Shown: piece after piece, positions 1-10,546 of the stretch | Layout: each line of letters begins with the position of its first letter | Numbering within the stretch: the first letter of the stretch is position 1 | NCBI GenBank assembly: GCA_013816855.1 | Contig: JACDDT010000004.1 | Location: forward strand, 1-64,000 | Source of the DNA: Gemmatimonadaceae bacterium | Lineage (GTDB): Bacteria > Gemmatimonadota > Gemmatimonadetes > Gemmatimonadales > Gemmatimonadaceae | Reading direction: 5' to 3' | Length of the DNA: 64,000 nt | Notes under the pieces: generated by a model | What the model saw: only the letters and a program-made list of their open reading frames with translations | Told to the model about the DNA's origin: nothing | The model's database searches: none | Program-made: the position numbers and the translations under genes

Positions 1-46
1 GCGATCGGCTTCTCGAATTCTAGTGTTGTGGCTGAGCTTGCCATAA

Positions 47-3000
47 TTAACTAGCCCGCTTCAGAGTGACGGATGATTCGCCGAGTAGATCGCGCAGCGC
101 GAGGAGCGCTCCGTCCACCCCGACGCGAAGAGACCGGGAGCGCAGTCGCTCGACGCGACCATCTTCATTCCAACGCAGCTCGAGCTGCGCGTTTCCAGGA
201 TAGAGATCGACGATGGCGCGCACGTCGCTAATGACATCGGGGGTAAGGCCTCTCGGCAAATCGATGGCGAGCAGCATCTGGCCGTTGCTGCGAAGGTCGG
301 CGAGGCGCTCGATCTTCTCGACGATGAACGCGGGATTGTCCGCACTCTCGTCGCGTGCGGAAAACGCGCCGCTCAGCAGCACGGGAATGTCGGTCTCCGC
401 ATTTCTCTTTTCTTTTTCCCACGTGTCGGGAAAAACAAGCACTTCGGCGGAGCCGGAAAAATCCTCGACGACGATACGCGCAAATTCTTTCCCTGATTTT
501 TTGCTAAGCTGCGGTTTGATTGCGGTGAGAACGGCGGCGAGCTTCATCGGCCCGGCTCGCCACGCCCCAATGTCGGCAACGTTGTGAGTGCGGTTGAGCT
601 CGCAGTCCGAGCGGAAAGGCTCAAGCGGGTGGCCTGAAATATAGAAGCCAAGAATTTCCTTTTCTCTGGTAAGCCGCTCCGATTCCTTCCACGGCGCTAT
701 GGTCGGAAGAATAAGCTCGGCGTGCACGATCGCACCGGAGGGCGCGACAGTGCCAAAGAGGGATCCCTGGCCGCTGACTGCTTCCTCCTGCTTGAGTGAC
801 GCCTCGCGAATGCCGGTATCGAGAGCCGCTGACAGTTGCGCGCGGTGTCCGCCGAGGGAGTCTAGCGCCCCCGACGCAACGAGCGCCTCGAGCACGCGCT
901 TGTTGCAAATACGGAGGTCGATGCGCTCGCAAAGATCGAACACCGTCTTGAAAGGTCCGCCCTTGTTGCGCGCCTCGAGGATAGAATCGATTGCGGTGCG
1001 GCCGACGTTGCGGATCGCGCCGAGCCCGAAACGCAGGCGCGTCTCGCCGACGACGGTGAATTTGTAGCCGGATTCGTTAACGTCGGGCGGCAGAATCTCG
1101 AGACCGGGCTTCGGCGCGCCCGGCACTGCGAGCTGCCGCGCTTCGTTGATGTATTTAACGACGCTGTCCGTATCGCCGATCTGCGACGAGAGGAGGGCAG
1201 CCATGAAGTCGGCAGGATAGTGCGTCTTCAGCCAAGCCGTTTGGTAGGAGATGATCGAATACGCGACGGAGTGCGACTTGTTGAACCCGTAACGGCCGAA
1301 CGTCTCAAGCTGCCCGGCGATGTCCTCGATGATCTTCCTGTCGAAGCCGCGGTCGACGGCTTTCGTGATGAACTTCCCGAGCTCCTCGCGAATTAGCTCG
1401 GCGTCCTTCTTTCCGACCGCCTTACGGAGGATGTCGGCTTCGGCGAGAGAAATTCCCGCGAGCGTCTGCGCGATGCGCATCACCTGCTCTTGGTAGGTGA
1501 TGACACCGTAGGTGCTGGAAAGAATCGGTTCGAGCTCCGGAAGCACATACGTCACCGCTTCTTCGCCCCGCTTCCTCTTCATGTAGACGCGATGCATTCC
1601 CGCGTCTAGCGGACCGGGACGCATCAATGCGTTCGAGGCGACGAGATCGTCGAACCGGTCGGCGCGCATCGAGCGCAGCATGTCGGTTGCGAGCGGTGAC
1701 TCGAACTGAAATACTCCTGCAGTCTTTCCCGCGCGGAGAAGCCTGTAGGTCTCAGTATCGTCGAGCGGAAGATTGTCGAGGTCCGGCGCGGAACCTGTCC
1801 TCGCCTTGATTCCGGCGATTGCATCGGTGACGACGGTGAGCGTGGTGAGGCCGAGGAAGTCCATCTTAAGCATCCCCGCCTTCTCGAGCGCATTCATGTC
1901 GTACTGCGTTACGACGATCGATTCTTCGCCGAACTCCCTTCCGCCTGCGCCCTTCGAAGGAGCGGTGCAGATGGGGACGTAATCCGAGAGGGGGCCCGGC
2001 GCGATGACGATGCCAGCCGCGTGCACACCCGCGTGACGGGAAAGACCTTCGAGCTTGATGGCGTAGTCTAGAAGCTGCTTGTAGCGCGTCTTCTTGTCGC
2101 GCGTCTCGCCCGCGTCATCCTTCCTGATGTTGTAAAGCTCCTTCACTTCAGGAATGCGCTCGATCGCTTCCTTCACGGTGAGCGAGAAATTCGGCTGATT
2201 CGGAATCAGCTTCGCGAGCCAATCCGTTTCGGCGGGGGTGAAGCCAAGTGTGCGGCCGACGTCCTTGATGGCCGCGCGCGACTTGAGAGTTCCGAAGGTG
2301 ATGATCTGGCCGACGGAGTCGCGGCCGTACTTCTGCCTCACGTATTCGATTACTTCGCCGCGGCGCTCGAAGCAGAAATCGACGTCGATGTCGGGCATCG
2401 AGACGCGCTCGGGATTGAGAAACCGTTCGAAGAGGAGATCGAACCTGATCGGGCAGACGTCGGTGATGCGGAGAGCGTACGCGACAAGGGAACCGGCGGC
2501 CGATCCGCGGCCCGGTCCTACTGGGATTCCGCGATCGCGGGCGGCCTTGATGAAATCGGCGACGATGAGGAAGTAGCCTGCGTATCCGGTGCCGGTGATG
2601 ACGGCGAGCTCGTAGTCGAGACGCTCTCTCACATTCGCCGGCAAAGGATCGCCGTACCGTTCGCGCGCGCCGGCCTCGGCGAGTTGAACGAGGAGATCGT
2701 TCTCGCTCCCGATGTCGGCAGGGAGGGGAAAGGACGGGACGCGGTACTGCTTCGAAAGCTGAACGCTTGCTTCCTCTCCGATCTTGAGCGTGTTCTCGAG
2801 GACGTCGCGTCGCCCGGGGAACGCGGCGGAGATCTCATCGGCGTTCTTGAAGTAGAGACCTTCGTCGTACTTGATCCTGTTCGTATCGGTCCAATCTTTT
2901 CCGAGGCCGATGCAGAGGAGGATGTCGTGCGAATCATGATCTTCGCGTCTCAGGAAATGCGCGTCGTTGGTGGCGACGACAGGCAAGCCAACCTCCTCAG

Positions 3001-3583
3001 CGAGCTGGAAGACCCGCCGGTTGAGATCGTCCTGATTTTCCGAATGATGCGCCTGAACCTCGAGGTAGTAGCGATCCTTGAAAACGTTCGCGTACCACTC
3101 AGCGGCCTCGCGGGCGGCGTCGAAATTGTCTGAGAGGAGATTGCTCGCTACTTCACCGGCCATGCAGGCCGAGGAAACGATGATCCCTTCATTGAACTTG
3201 GCGAGGAGCTCGCGGTCGACGCGGGGCTTGGAGTAAAAGCCCTCCGTGTAGGCCAAGGAGGAGAGCTTCACTAGATTCCGGTAGCCGACAGCGTTTTGAG
3301 CGAGGAGAACCAGGTGGTAATAGGGCTTTCCCCGGTCGCCGCTGACACGCTCGCGGGCACGCCGATCTCCAGGCGCCACATAGGCTTCCATGCCGATAAT
3401 CGGACGGATGCCTGCTTTTTTGGCTTTTTCCTGGAACTCCCACGCCGCGTGAAGGTTACCGTGATCGGTGATTGCCAGGGCCGGCTGCTCGAACTCAAGA
3501 GCCCTGTTGATCAGGTCATCTATGCGATTTGCGCCGTCTAAAAGGGAGTATTCGGAGTGGCAATGAAGGTGAACGAATGACAC
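47..3583 (-). CDS. dnaE: DNA polymerase III subunit alpha
   Basis: PHP domain start (FVHLHCHSEYSLLDGA), PDIDVDFCFERR, GPGRGSAAGSLVAYAL. ORF extends to 3658 but the likely start is GTG at 3583. Confidence 0.97.
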   Translation of the reverse strand: MSFVHLHCHSEYSLLDGANRIDDLINRALEFEQPALAITDHGNLHAAWEFQEKAKKAGIRPIIGMEAYVAPGDRRARERVSGDRGKPYYHLVLLAQNAVGYRNLVKLSSLAYTEGFYSKPRVDRELLAKFNEGIIVSSACMAGEVASNLLSDNFDAAREAAEWYANVFKDRYYLEVQAHHSENQDDLNRRVFQLAEEVGLPVVATNDAHFLRREDHDSHDILLCIGLGKDWTDTNRIKYDEGLYFKNADEISAAFPGRRDVLENTLKIGEEASVQLSKQYRVPSFPLPADIGSENDLLVQLAEAGARERYGDPLPANVRERLDYELAVITGTGYAGYFLIVADFIKAARDRGIPVGPGRGSAAGSLVAYALRITDVCPIRFDLLFERFLNPERVSMPDIDVDFCFERRGEVIEYVRQKYGRDSVGQIITFGTLKSRAAIKDVGRTLGFTPAETDWLAKLIPNQPNFSLTVKEAIERIPEVKELYNIRKDDAGETRDKKTRYKQLLDYAIKLEGLSRHAGVHAAGIVIAPGPLSDYVPICTAPSKGAGGREFGEESIVVTQYDMNALEKAGMLKMDFLGLTTLTVVTDAIAGIKARTGSAPDLDNLPLDDTETYRLLRAGKTAGVFQFESPLATDMLRSMRADRFDDLVASNALMRPGPLDAGMHRVYMKRKRGEEAVTYVLPELEPILSSTYGVITYQEQVMRIAQTLAGISLAEADILRKAVGKKDAELIREELGKFITKAVDRGFDRKIIEDIAGQLETFGRYGFNKSHSVAYSIISYQTAWLKTHYPADFMAALLSSQIGDTDSVVKYINEARQLAVPGAPKPGLEILPPDVNESGYKFTVVGETRLRFGLGAIRNVGRTAIDSILEARNKGGPFKTVFDLCERIDLRICNKRVLEALVASGALDSLGGHRAQLSAALDTGIREASLKQEEAVSGQGSLFGTVAPSGAIVHAELILPTIAPWKESERLTREKEILGFYISGHPLEPFRSDCELNRTHNVADIGAWRAGPMKLAAVLTAIKPQLSKKSGKEFARIVVEDFSGSAEVLVFPDTWEKEKRNAETDIPVLLSGAFSARDESADNPAFIVEKIERLADLRSNGQMLLAIDLPRGLTPDVISDVRAIVDLYPGNAQLELRWNEDGRVERLRSRSLRVGVDGALLALRDLLGESSVTLKRAS

Positions 3584-4677
3584 ATAGTAAGAATATGCGA
3601 CGCCCGTTGTTGGCGATAGCGTTTCTCGCTCTGATAATGCTGATTTTCGCTGCGCCAACCGCTTGCTATTTGAGTCGTGGCGCGTGGGAGGAAGCGAAGA
3701 TCCTCAGCCGGCGAAAATCCATCGCGGAGATGGTGGCCAATCGCGAGACCTCGGAAGCCGAACGGCGGAAGCTTAAAGTCGTATTGGCAGCCCGGCAATA
3801 TGCCAAGGATTCAATAAGACTGAAAACTAAAGACAGTTTCACGACATTTTCGCATGTTGATAGCGACACTCTAGTGCTTGTCCTATCCGCCGCTTACCGC
3901 GATGCCCTAAAGCCGTATACCTGGTGGTTCCCTATTGTGGGTACTGTGCCGTACAAAGGGTACTTTGATTTCGCTGCAGCCAAGAGAGCGCAGCAAAAAT
4001 TCCGCGAGGACGGGTTCGACACTTACCTTCGGCCGTCGGATGCGTTCAGCACGCTCGGTTGGTTCAACGATCCTCTTCTGAACACCTCGCTCCGCCGGGA
4101 TTCGATCGACCTCGCGAACACGGTCATTCACGAGCTGACCCACAACACGTTCTACGCGGCGGGACAGGCGTCCTTCAACGAGTCGTTCGCGATGTTCGTG
4201 GGAGCACGTGGAGCGGCAGCATTCTTCAGAACGCGGGGGTCGGACTCGAGCGCGAAACTGCTCGACGCGCGATGGGAAGACGACAAGCTCCTCGCCGCGT
4301 TCTGGGCGCATCTCATCCGCTCGCTCGATTCCGCTTACCACGCGCATCCGGATGACAAGGCGTGGAGGATAGCGGTGCGCGATACGGTGTACACCGCAGC
4401 GAGGGCCGCGCTCATTGCGGAGATCGCGCCAAAGCTGCAAACGATCAATCCGCGTTACGCGCAGCGCACTCCGCTCGATAATGCATCGCTTCTCGCGAGA
4501 CGGGTGTACGCGAGTGATTTGCAGCTGTTCGACGATGTGTACGAAAGGGAAGGGAGGATTCTTCGCCACACGATCGGGAGGATCATTTCCCTGGCGAAGG
4601 CGAAACCGGAAGACCCGTTCGGGGCGGTCAGGACATGGGTTGGCGTTCGTGCGGATTCGTTACGGTGGGCACACTGA
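3577..4677 (+). CDS. Putative aminopeptidase (PF10023-like, HELTH zinc-binding motif)
   Basis: N-terminal signal/TM segment, VIHELTHNTFY...FNESFAMFVG. Start 3577 or 3595. Confidence 0.75.
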   Translation: MTHSKNMRRPLLAIAFLALIMLIFAAPTACYLSRGAWEEAKILSRRKSIAEMVANRETSEAERRKLKVVLAARQYAKDSIRLKTKDSFTTFSHVDSDTLVLVLSAAYRDALKPYTWWFPIVGTVPYKGYFDFAAAKRAQQKFREDGFDTYLRPSDAFSTLGWFNDPLLNTSLRRDSIDLANTVIHELTHNTFYAAGQASFNESFAMFVGARGAAAFFRTRGSDSSAKLLDARWEDDKLLAAFWAHLIRSLDSAYHAHPDDKAWRIAVRDTVYTAARAALIAEIAPKLQTINPRYAQRTPLDNASLLARRVYASDLQLFDDVYEREGRILRHTIGRIISLAKAKPEDPFGAVRTWVGVRADSLRWAH

Positions 4678-4691
4678 GAACTGCGAACTGC

Positions 4692-4883
4692 AACTGAGAC
4701 TGAACACGTACCCGTTGCCAGTAGCACAGTAGCTCAGTTTTTCAGCTTACTGCTGGATTGACCTGTCGGCCCAACTGGCCAACTGACAGCTCGCCCTCTG
4801 CTGCTTTGTGGCGTCGTAGAGTCCTTGACATTTTTTGCCGGGCTACTGGGCTACTTGAGACTGGTACGTGTTCGGTCTCAGTT
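4692..4883. repeat. Long imperfect inverted repeat (42-bp arms, about 108-bp loop) between convergent genes
   Basis: Arm 4692-4733 AACTGAGACTGAACACGTACC...AGTAGCACAGTAGC versus reverse complement of 4842-4883 AACTGAGACCGAACACGTACC...AGTAGCCCAGTAGC; about 36/42 matches by hand. Confidence 0.85.
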
Positions 4884-4929
4884 AACAGTCCGTCCCGGCT
4901 TCCAGTTATCGGTTCCGTTTGGTTTTCAG

Positions 4930-7017
4930 CTATGAGGTCGCCCCAAACTTTGACCGAAGCAGCGCCCTCAGGTCGAGCACCTGTGCCGCCGGTGGCGCCG
5001 TGTCGACGTTCACCGCCGGAGAGTCGCCGGACCCGAGTGCAACGCGCTGCATCTTGTCGCGCACTCCTTTGTCCATGAAACGCGAGAGCTGGTCGAGCGA
5101 ATAGTCGGAGCTTCGCCGAGTGGAGTAAGCGTTGAGTGGGTAGGTGACGAGAAGGTGATTGCGCGCGCGGGTGAGCGCAACGTACATGAGTCGGCGCTCT
5201 TCCTCTGTTCCTTCGTCGCTGTTGAGGCATCTCGCCGAGGGGAACCATCCGTCCACCGCCCAGATGAGAAACACGGCGTCCCATTCTTTTCCCTTCGAAG
5301 AATGCGCCGTGCTGAGCACGAGGCAGTCCTCGTCTTCCTTGCTCCCGCCGGCGAGATCCTGAGAGGCCTGCGGCGGCTCGAGGGCGAGTGCGGAAAGAAA
5401 CGTCGCGCGATCGGGGTAACCCGCGGCAATCACCTGGAGCTGATCGAGATCCGCGAGCCGCGGCTCGGGCTTGTCGTAGCGCTCGCGCAGGATGTCGTCA
5501 TAGAGACGGCGAACATTGGCGATCTCGAGCGCGACCTGCGCATCCTCGGGAGTTTGTCCTGAGCGGAGCGTCTCAAGCAGAGATACGAGAGCACCGTGGG
5601 CGGCCCTCGCGCGCGGCGGCGGAGAGAATCTTCCGAACGCTCCGGACTGCCATGCGGCCGACGCCATCGAATCGATCGCGGCGCGCGCAGTCGCATCGCC
5701 GATTCCCGGGAGAAGCAGGAGCAGGCGGTACCAGCTCACTTCGTCGCGCGGATTCTCGATTATGCGGAGGAATGCTAGCACGTCTTTGACGTGCGCCGCC
5801 TCGAGAAACTTCAGCCCGCCCCACTTCTCGAACGGGATCTTCCGGTTGGTGAGCTCGATCTCCAAATCGGCAGACATGTAGCCGGCGCGGAAGAGAACCG
5901 CAATCTCGCGCAGCGGAGTTCCTTCCTCGTGGAGCTCGAGAATGCGGTCAACCACGAAGCGTGTCTGCTGCTGCTCGTCGCGCGCGCAAACGAGCCACGG
6001 CTGTTCGCCGCCTTCGCGCTCGGTGCGAAGGTTCTTGGTAAAGCGCTCCGCCGCGCGCGAGATGAGCGTGTTCGTCACGTCGAGAATCGGCTTCGTCGAG
6101 CGGTAGTTCTGCTCCAGGGTCACCGTCGTAGCGCCCGCGAACTGCTTCGGAAAATCGAGGATGTTCCGGAAGTTCGCGCCGCGGAAGGAGTAAATACTCT
6201 GCGCGTCGTCGCCTACCACGGTGATGTTGCTATGGCGAACGCACATGCCTTTGAGGATTCGCGCTTGCAGCGTGTTCGTATCCTGATACTCGTCCACGAG
6301 AACGTGGTCGTACAGTCCGCCGATCCGATCGCGCAGCTCGGGAGAGGCTTCGAGCATGAGTGCCCAGAACAAAAGCAGATCGTCGTAGTCGACGAGATTC
6401 CGCTCCTGCTTTCGCTTCGTGTAGTCGGCGAAAATTTTCGTGAAATCTTCCAGGTACTCGACGAACTGCCCGTAGTCGTCGCGAACGATGTCTTCGACGG
6501 AGAAACCGGTGTTGATGTGGCGCGAGTACACGTACTGAAGCGTCTCTTTCTTCGGGAATCGCTTTCCCATTGACGCGTAACCGAGCTGCGCTCGCGAGAG
6601 CTGCATCAGGTCGGTGGAGTCGCCCTGGTCCATAATGGTGAAATCCTTCGACAACCCGGCAGACGGACCGTACTTCCGGAGGAGACGGTGCGCCGTCGCG
6701 TGAAACGTTCCGCCGTGCACGCGCCGGCTATTCCCCCCGACGAGACGCTCGGCGCGGGCGAGCATCTCCTGTGCGGCTCGGCGCGTGAAGGTGAGGAGAA
6801 GAATGCGATCTGCCGGCACGCCGCGATCGATGAGATGCGCTACGCGATAGACGAGTGTGCGGGTTTTCCCGGTTCCAGCACCCGCGATAATCAGCAGCGG
6901 GCCATCACCGTGAGTGGCTGCTTTCGCCTGCTCCGCATTCAGCTCGGCGGCGAAGTCGCGCGTCTGGCCGGGCTCGACGGTTCGATCGCGCGCGGGATAG
7001 ATGATCGCTTCGCTCAC
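4930..7017 (-). CDS. ATP-dependent DNA helicase, UvrD/PcrA/Rep family
   Basis: GPLLIIAGAGTGKTRTLVYRVAHLI, LVDEYQDTN, VVGDDAQSIYSFRGA, LEQNYRST, LMYVALTRARNHL. Confidence 0.93.
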   Translation of the reverse strand: MSEAIIYPARDRTVEPGQTRDFAAELNAEQAKAATHGDGPLLIIAGAGTGKTRTLVYRVAHLIDRGVPADRILLLTFTRRAAQEMLARAERLVGGNSRRVHGGTFHATAHRLLRKYGPSAGLSKDFTIMDQGDSTDLMQLSRAQLGYASMGKRFPKKETLQYVYSRHINTGFSVEDIVRDDYGQFVEYLEDFTKIFADYTKRKQERNLVDYDDLLLFWALMLEASPELRDRIGGLYDHVLVDEYQDTNTLQARILKGMCVRHSNITVVGDDAQSIYSFRGANFRNILDFPKQFAGATTVTLEQNYRSTKPILDVTNTLISRAAERFTKNLRTEREGGEQPWLVCARDEQQQTRFVVDRILELHEEGTPLREIAVLFRAGYMSADLEIELTNRKIPFEKWGGLKFLEAAHVKDVLAFLRIIENPRDEVSWYRLLLLLPGIGDATARAAIDSMASAAWQSGAFGRFSPPPRARAAHGALVSLLETLRSGQTPEDAQVALEIANVRRLYDDILRERYDKPEPRLADLDQLQVIAAGYPDRATFLSALALEPPQASQDLAGGSKEDEDCLVLSTAHSSKGKEWDAVFLIWAVDGWFPSARCLNSDEGTEEERRLMYVALTRARNHLLVTYPLNAYSTRRSSDYSLDQLSRFMDKGVRDKMQRVALGSGDSPAVNVDTAPPAAQVLDLRALLRSKFGATS

Positions 7018-7703
7018 GCGGCTGCCTCAAAGAGTTCGGCGACAGACGTCTCAACCGGTGTAAGATCGAATAACGAAGCAAGCTGCGCCGCGAAAACCTC
7101 TGCGGTGCGCTCGACCGTCACTGCCTCGGCGGTTTCGCGTTCTATTGATGTCATCACGACACCGGCGATGCCGCAGGGCACGATGAAATCGAAGAAGGAA
7201 AGGTCAGTACTCACGTTGAGAGCGAGGCCATGCCACGTGACCCAGTCGCGCGCATGAACGCCGATTGACGCGATCTTCTTTCCTTTCGTCCAAACGCCGG
7301 TGTAGCCGGTGCTGCGCTCTGCTTGGATGCCGAACTTTGCGAGCGTGTCGATAGTCGCCTGCTCGAGCTGGCGCAGATACCAGTGAAGATCTTGCTTGTG
7401 GCGCTTGAGATCGATGATGGGATACCCGACGAGCTGGCCGGGCCCGTGAAAGGTCACGTCACCTCCGCGCTCCACTTCGTGGAGCTCCACGCCGCGCAAA
7501 GCCAGAAAATCTTTCGAAGCGACGAGATTCTGTTCTTTTGACGACCGGCCGAGGGTGATGACCGGAGAGTGTTCGAGCGCGAGCAGAACGTCCTGGCTTA
7601 TTTCACCGGTGATGCGTGCTGCTGCGATGCGTCGTTGCAGCTCGAGGATCTCAGCGTAGGATGTGACACCCTGTCGGACAATCCAGAGCTCACGCTCCGA
7701 CAA
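7014..7703 (-). CDS. lipB: Octanoyltransferase LipB
   Basis: VERGGDVTFHGPGQLVGYPI, KKIASIGVHARDWVTWHGLALNV, FIVPCGI. Confidence 0.95.
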   Translation of the reverse strand: MSERELWIVRQGVTSYAEILELQRRIAAARITGEISQDVLLALEHSPVITLGRSSKEQNLVASKDFLALRGVELHEVERGGDVTFHGPGQLVGYPIIDLKRHKQDLHWYLRQLEQATIDTLAKFGIQAERSTGYTGVWTKGKKIASIGVHARDWVTWHGLALNVSTDLSFFDFIVPCGIAGVVMTSIERETAEAVTVERTAEVFAAQLASLFDLTPVETSVAELFEAAA

Positions 7704-7718
7704 CGATCCTCCCGGCGA

Positions 7719-9125
7719 TCACGCGTGGATGACCCGCCCCAGCGAATCGAGGGCCGCTTCGGCAACGGCTTCCGACAGCGTCGGATGTGCGTGGATGGCG
7801 AGATCGAGCTCCTCGACGGTGTATTCGTTCTCCCGTGCAACGGCGATCTCGTGGATAAGCTCGGTCGCGTGCGCGCCGACGATGTGCGCACCGAGTATTT
7901 CGCCGTACTTCGCGTCGCGAATGATCTTTACGAAGCCGTCGGTCTCGCCCGAGGTGCGGGCACGTCCGTTGGCGGAAAAGGGAAAGCGGCCGATCTTGTA
8001 GTCGAGCTTCTTGTCCTTGCACTGCTGTTCCGTCATGCCGATCGACGCAACCTCTGGATGACAGTATGTCGCGTTCGGAATGTTGCCGTAGTTCACCGGG
8101 TGCACGTGCTTTTGCCCAGCCAGGTATTCGGCGAGAACTACACCTTCGCGTGAGCCCTTGTGGGCGAGCATCGGCGGCCCGGCGACGTCACCGATCGCGT
8201 AAATGCCCTTCGCGGTGGTCTCCATCTTCGGCGTGATCTTGATGAACCCGCGATCGTCGACCTGCACGCCGTTTTCCTTCAGTCCAAGGTCTTCGACGTT
8301 GGGAGCACGCCCTGCGGCGACGAGCACTTTTTCGACTTCGAGCGATTTCTTGGCGCCACCGCTCTCGATGTTCATCTTCACCGACGTCTTACCGATCTGC
8401 ACGTCGCTGATCTTCGCGCCTGTGAGAATTTCGATCTTTCGCTTCTTGAAGCTCTTGGTGAGCTCCGCGCTCGAGTCTGCGTCTTCGAGCGGAAGAATCG
8501 TCGGCGCGATATCGATGAGCGTGACCTGCGATCCAAAGGCGGCGAATACGTCGGCGAATTCGCATCCCACCGCTCCCGCTCCGACAACTGCGAGTGTTTT
8601 CGGCGCCTTCTCCAGGATGAGCGCCTCATCGGACGAAATCACCGTCGTCTTGTTCAGCTCAAGACCGGCCTTCGCCAAGCCGCGCACGCGCGAACCGGTA
8701 GAGATGACGACCGCCTTCTTCGCTTCGTGCTTTTCCTCTTTGCCGTCGGCGCCCTTAACCGATACAGAGTTCTTCCCTGCGAGCTTCGCCGTGCCCTTGA
8801 TGTAAGTGACTTTGTTTTTCTTGAAGAGAAACTCGACGCCCTTCGAGTTTTGGGTGCTGACGCCGCGGGAGCGCTTCATCGCCACGCCGTAGTCGAGGGT
8901 AACGTTGCCGGCTGTCACTCCGAACTCAGCGGAGTGTGTGAGCTTCGTGGCAATGGCCGCGGCTTCGAGCAGCGCTTTTGCCGGGATACATCCCCAGAGA
9001 ACGCAGGTACCGCCGAGGGCTTCGCGCTCGATAACGGCGACCGACATTCCGAGCTGCGCGGAGCGGATGGCACCGACATAACCGGCGGGTCCACCGCCGA
9101 TGAAGATCACGTCAAACGTGGCCAT
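7719..9125 (-). CDS. lpdA: Dihydrolipoyl dehydrogenase
   Basis: FAD motif GGGPAGYVGAIRSAQLG, redox motif GGTCVLWGCIPAK, C-terminal HAHPTLSEA. Confidence 0.96.
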   Translation of the reverse strand: MATFDVIFIGGGPAGYVGAIRSAQLGMSVAVIEREALGGTCVLWGCIPAKALLEAAAIATKLTHSAEFGVTAGNVTLDYGVAMKRSRGVSTQNSKGVEFLFKKNKVTYIKGTAKLAGKNSVSVKGADGKEEKHEAKKAVVISTGSRVRGLAKAGLELNKTTVISSDEALILEKAPKTLAVVGAGAVGCEFADVFAAFGSQVTLIDIAPTILPLEDADSSAELTKSFKKRKIEILTGAKISDVQIGKTSVKMNIESGGAKKSLEVEKVLVAAGRAPNVEDLGLKENGVQVDDRGFIKITPKMETTAKGIYAIGDVAGPPMLAHKGSREGVVLAEYLAGQKHVHPVNYGNIPNATYCHPEVASIGMTEQQCKDKKLDYKIGRFPFSANGRARTSGETDGFVKIIRDAKYGEILGAHIVGAHATELIHEIAVARENEYTVEELDLAIHAHPTLSEAVAEAALDSLGRVIHA

Positions 9126-9166
9126 GAAATTTCCAATGTGATGTGTAGATGTTAGTCACGCGATCT

Positions 9167-10540
9167 TCAGACGATCAGCGCGACGGGATTCTCGATGAGG
9201 CGGCGTACGGTCTGAAGAAATTTCGCGCCCGTTGCTCCGTCGATGACGCGATGGTCGCAGCTCATGGTGATGCGCATGCGCTTGCGGAGGACGACGGTTC
9301 CTTCAACGACGACTGGCTTCTCCTCGACGCCACCGACGGCGATGATTCCCGCTTCCGGCGGATTGATGATCGCGGTGAATTGATCGATGCCGAACATCCC
9401 GAGGTTCGATACGGAGAAAGTCGAGCCGGTGTACTGCTCGGGCGTGAGCTTGCGGTCGCGCGCCTTGCCGGCGAGCGTCTTCGCTTCCGCGGAGATGTCC
9501 CACATTCTCTTTCTATCGGCGTCGAAAATCACGGGCGTGATCAAGCCGTCTTCGACCGCAACCGCCATTCCCACGTGGATGCGATTGAACTGGCGGATCT
9601 TGTCGCCGAGCCAATGCGCGTTGACTTCAGGATGCTCGGCAAGCGCCATCGCCACGGCCCGGATGGCGATGTCGTTGAACGACACTTTGTACTGATCGCC
9701 CATCGAAGCCAGCTCTTCGCGAAGCTCGGAGGCGCGCGTTACATCCAACTCGACGGTGAGGAAAAATGTCGGAACGGGTCCATTTGATTCGGCGAGACGC
9801 TTCGCGATCGTCTTTCTGATCTGCGTGAGCGGAATATCCTTGTAGTCGCCCTCGAGCTGAGCGCGCGCTGTCGCCGGGGAGCGTGACTGGCCGCCTGACG
9901 CGACAGCGGTTTCTACGTCGCGCTTGACGATTCGCCCGCCGGGGCCGGATCCACTGATGGAGCCGAGTGGTATTCCGCGATCGGACGCAAGCCGCCGCGC
10001 GAGCGGTGACGAACGCTGCCGTCCCCCGGCTGCGGCGACAGGAGGCGGTGCAGATGGGCGCGATCCATTTCCCGCTGCGCGACGCGGAGCGTCACCGGGG
10101 GCTCGGCCGGACGAAGCCACAATCGGAGCGGAAGCGCTTTTCTCTTGCGGCGGAGCGGGCGTCTCACCCTGCGACTGAGCGGGAGATGCCGGCACTGACG
10201 TCTCACCTGGCGCGGAAGCTTCGGCCGGAGCGGCCTGTGCCGCCGGAGCTGTCGCGGCCGCAGGCGCACCTGATGACGCAACGATGCTGTCGACGTTTTC
10301 GTCCGCGGTGCCGATGACAGCAAGCAGAGTTCCGACTGGCGCTGCGTCGCCTTCATTCGCGATGCGCTTTCGAAGCACGCCGTCTCCGCGGGCGACGAGC
10401 TCCATCACCGCCTTGTCGGTTTCGACTTCAGCGAGGACGTCACCGGATTTCACGGCGTCGCCTTCATTCTTCAGCCATTTAACGAGACGCCCCTCTTCCA
10501 TCGTCGGGGAGAGCGCCTCCATCACAACTTTCGTCGCCAT
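9167..10540 (-). CDS. pdhC: Dihydrolipoamide acetyltransferase (pyruvate dehydrogenase E2)
   Basis: Lipoyl domain VETDKAVMEL, E3-binding SPLARRLASDRGI, catalytic MSCDHRVIDGA. Confidence 0.95.
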   Translation of the reverse strand: MATKVVMEALSPTMEEGRLVKWLKNEGDAVKSGDVLAEVETDKAVMELVARGDGVLRKRIANEGDAAPVGTLLAVIGTADENVDSIVASSGAPAAATAPAAQAAPAEASAPGETSVPASPAQSQGETPAPPQEKSASAPIVASSGRAPGDAPRRAAGNGSRPSAPPPVAAAGGRQRSSPLARRLASDRGIPLGSISGSGPGGRIVKRDVETAVASGGQSRSPATARAQLEGDYKDIPLTQIRKTIAKRLAESNGPVPTFFLTVELDVTRASELREELASMGDQYKVSFNDIAIRAVAMALAEHPEVNAHWLGDKIRQFNRIHVGMAVAVEDGLITPVIFDADRKRMWDISAEAKTLAGKARDRKLTPEQYTGSTFSVSNLGMFGIDQFTAIINPPEAGIIAVGGVEEKPVVVEGTVVLRKRMRITMSCDHRVIDGATGAKFLQTVRRLIENPVALIV

Positions 10541-10546
10541 AGTGGG

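Noticed and set aside
8160-9155. 331-aa plus-strand ORF opposite lpdA
   Set aside because: Antisense shadow ORF of a well-conserved gene in GC-rich DNA; no recognisable motifs.
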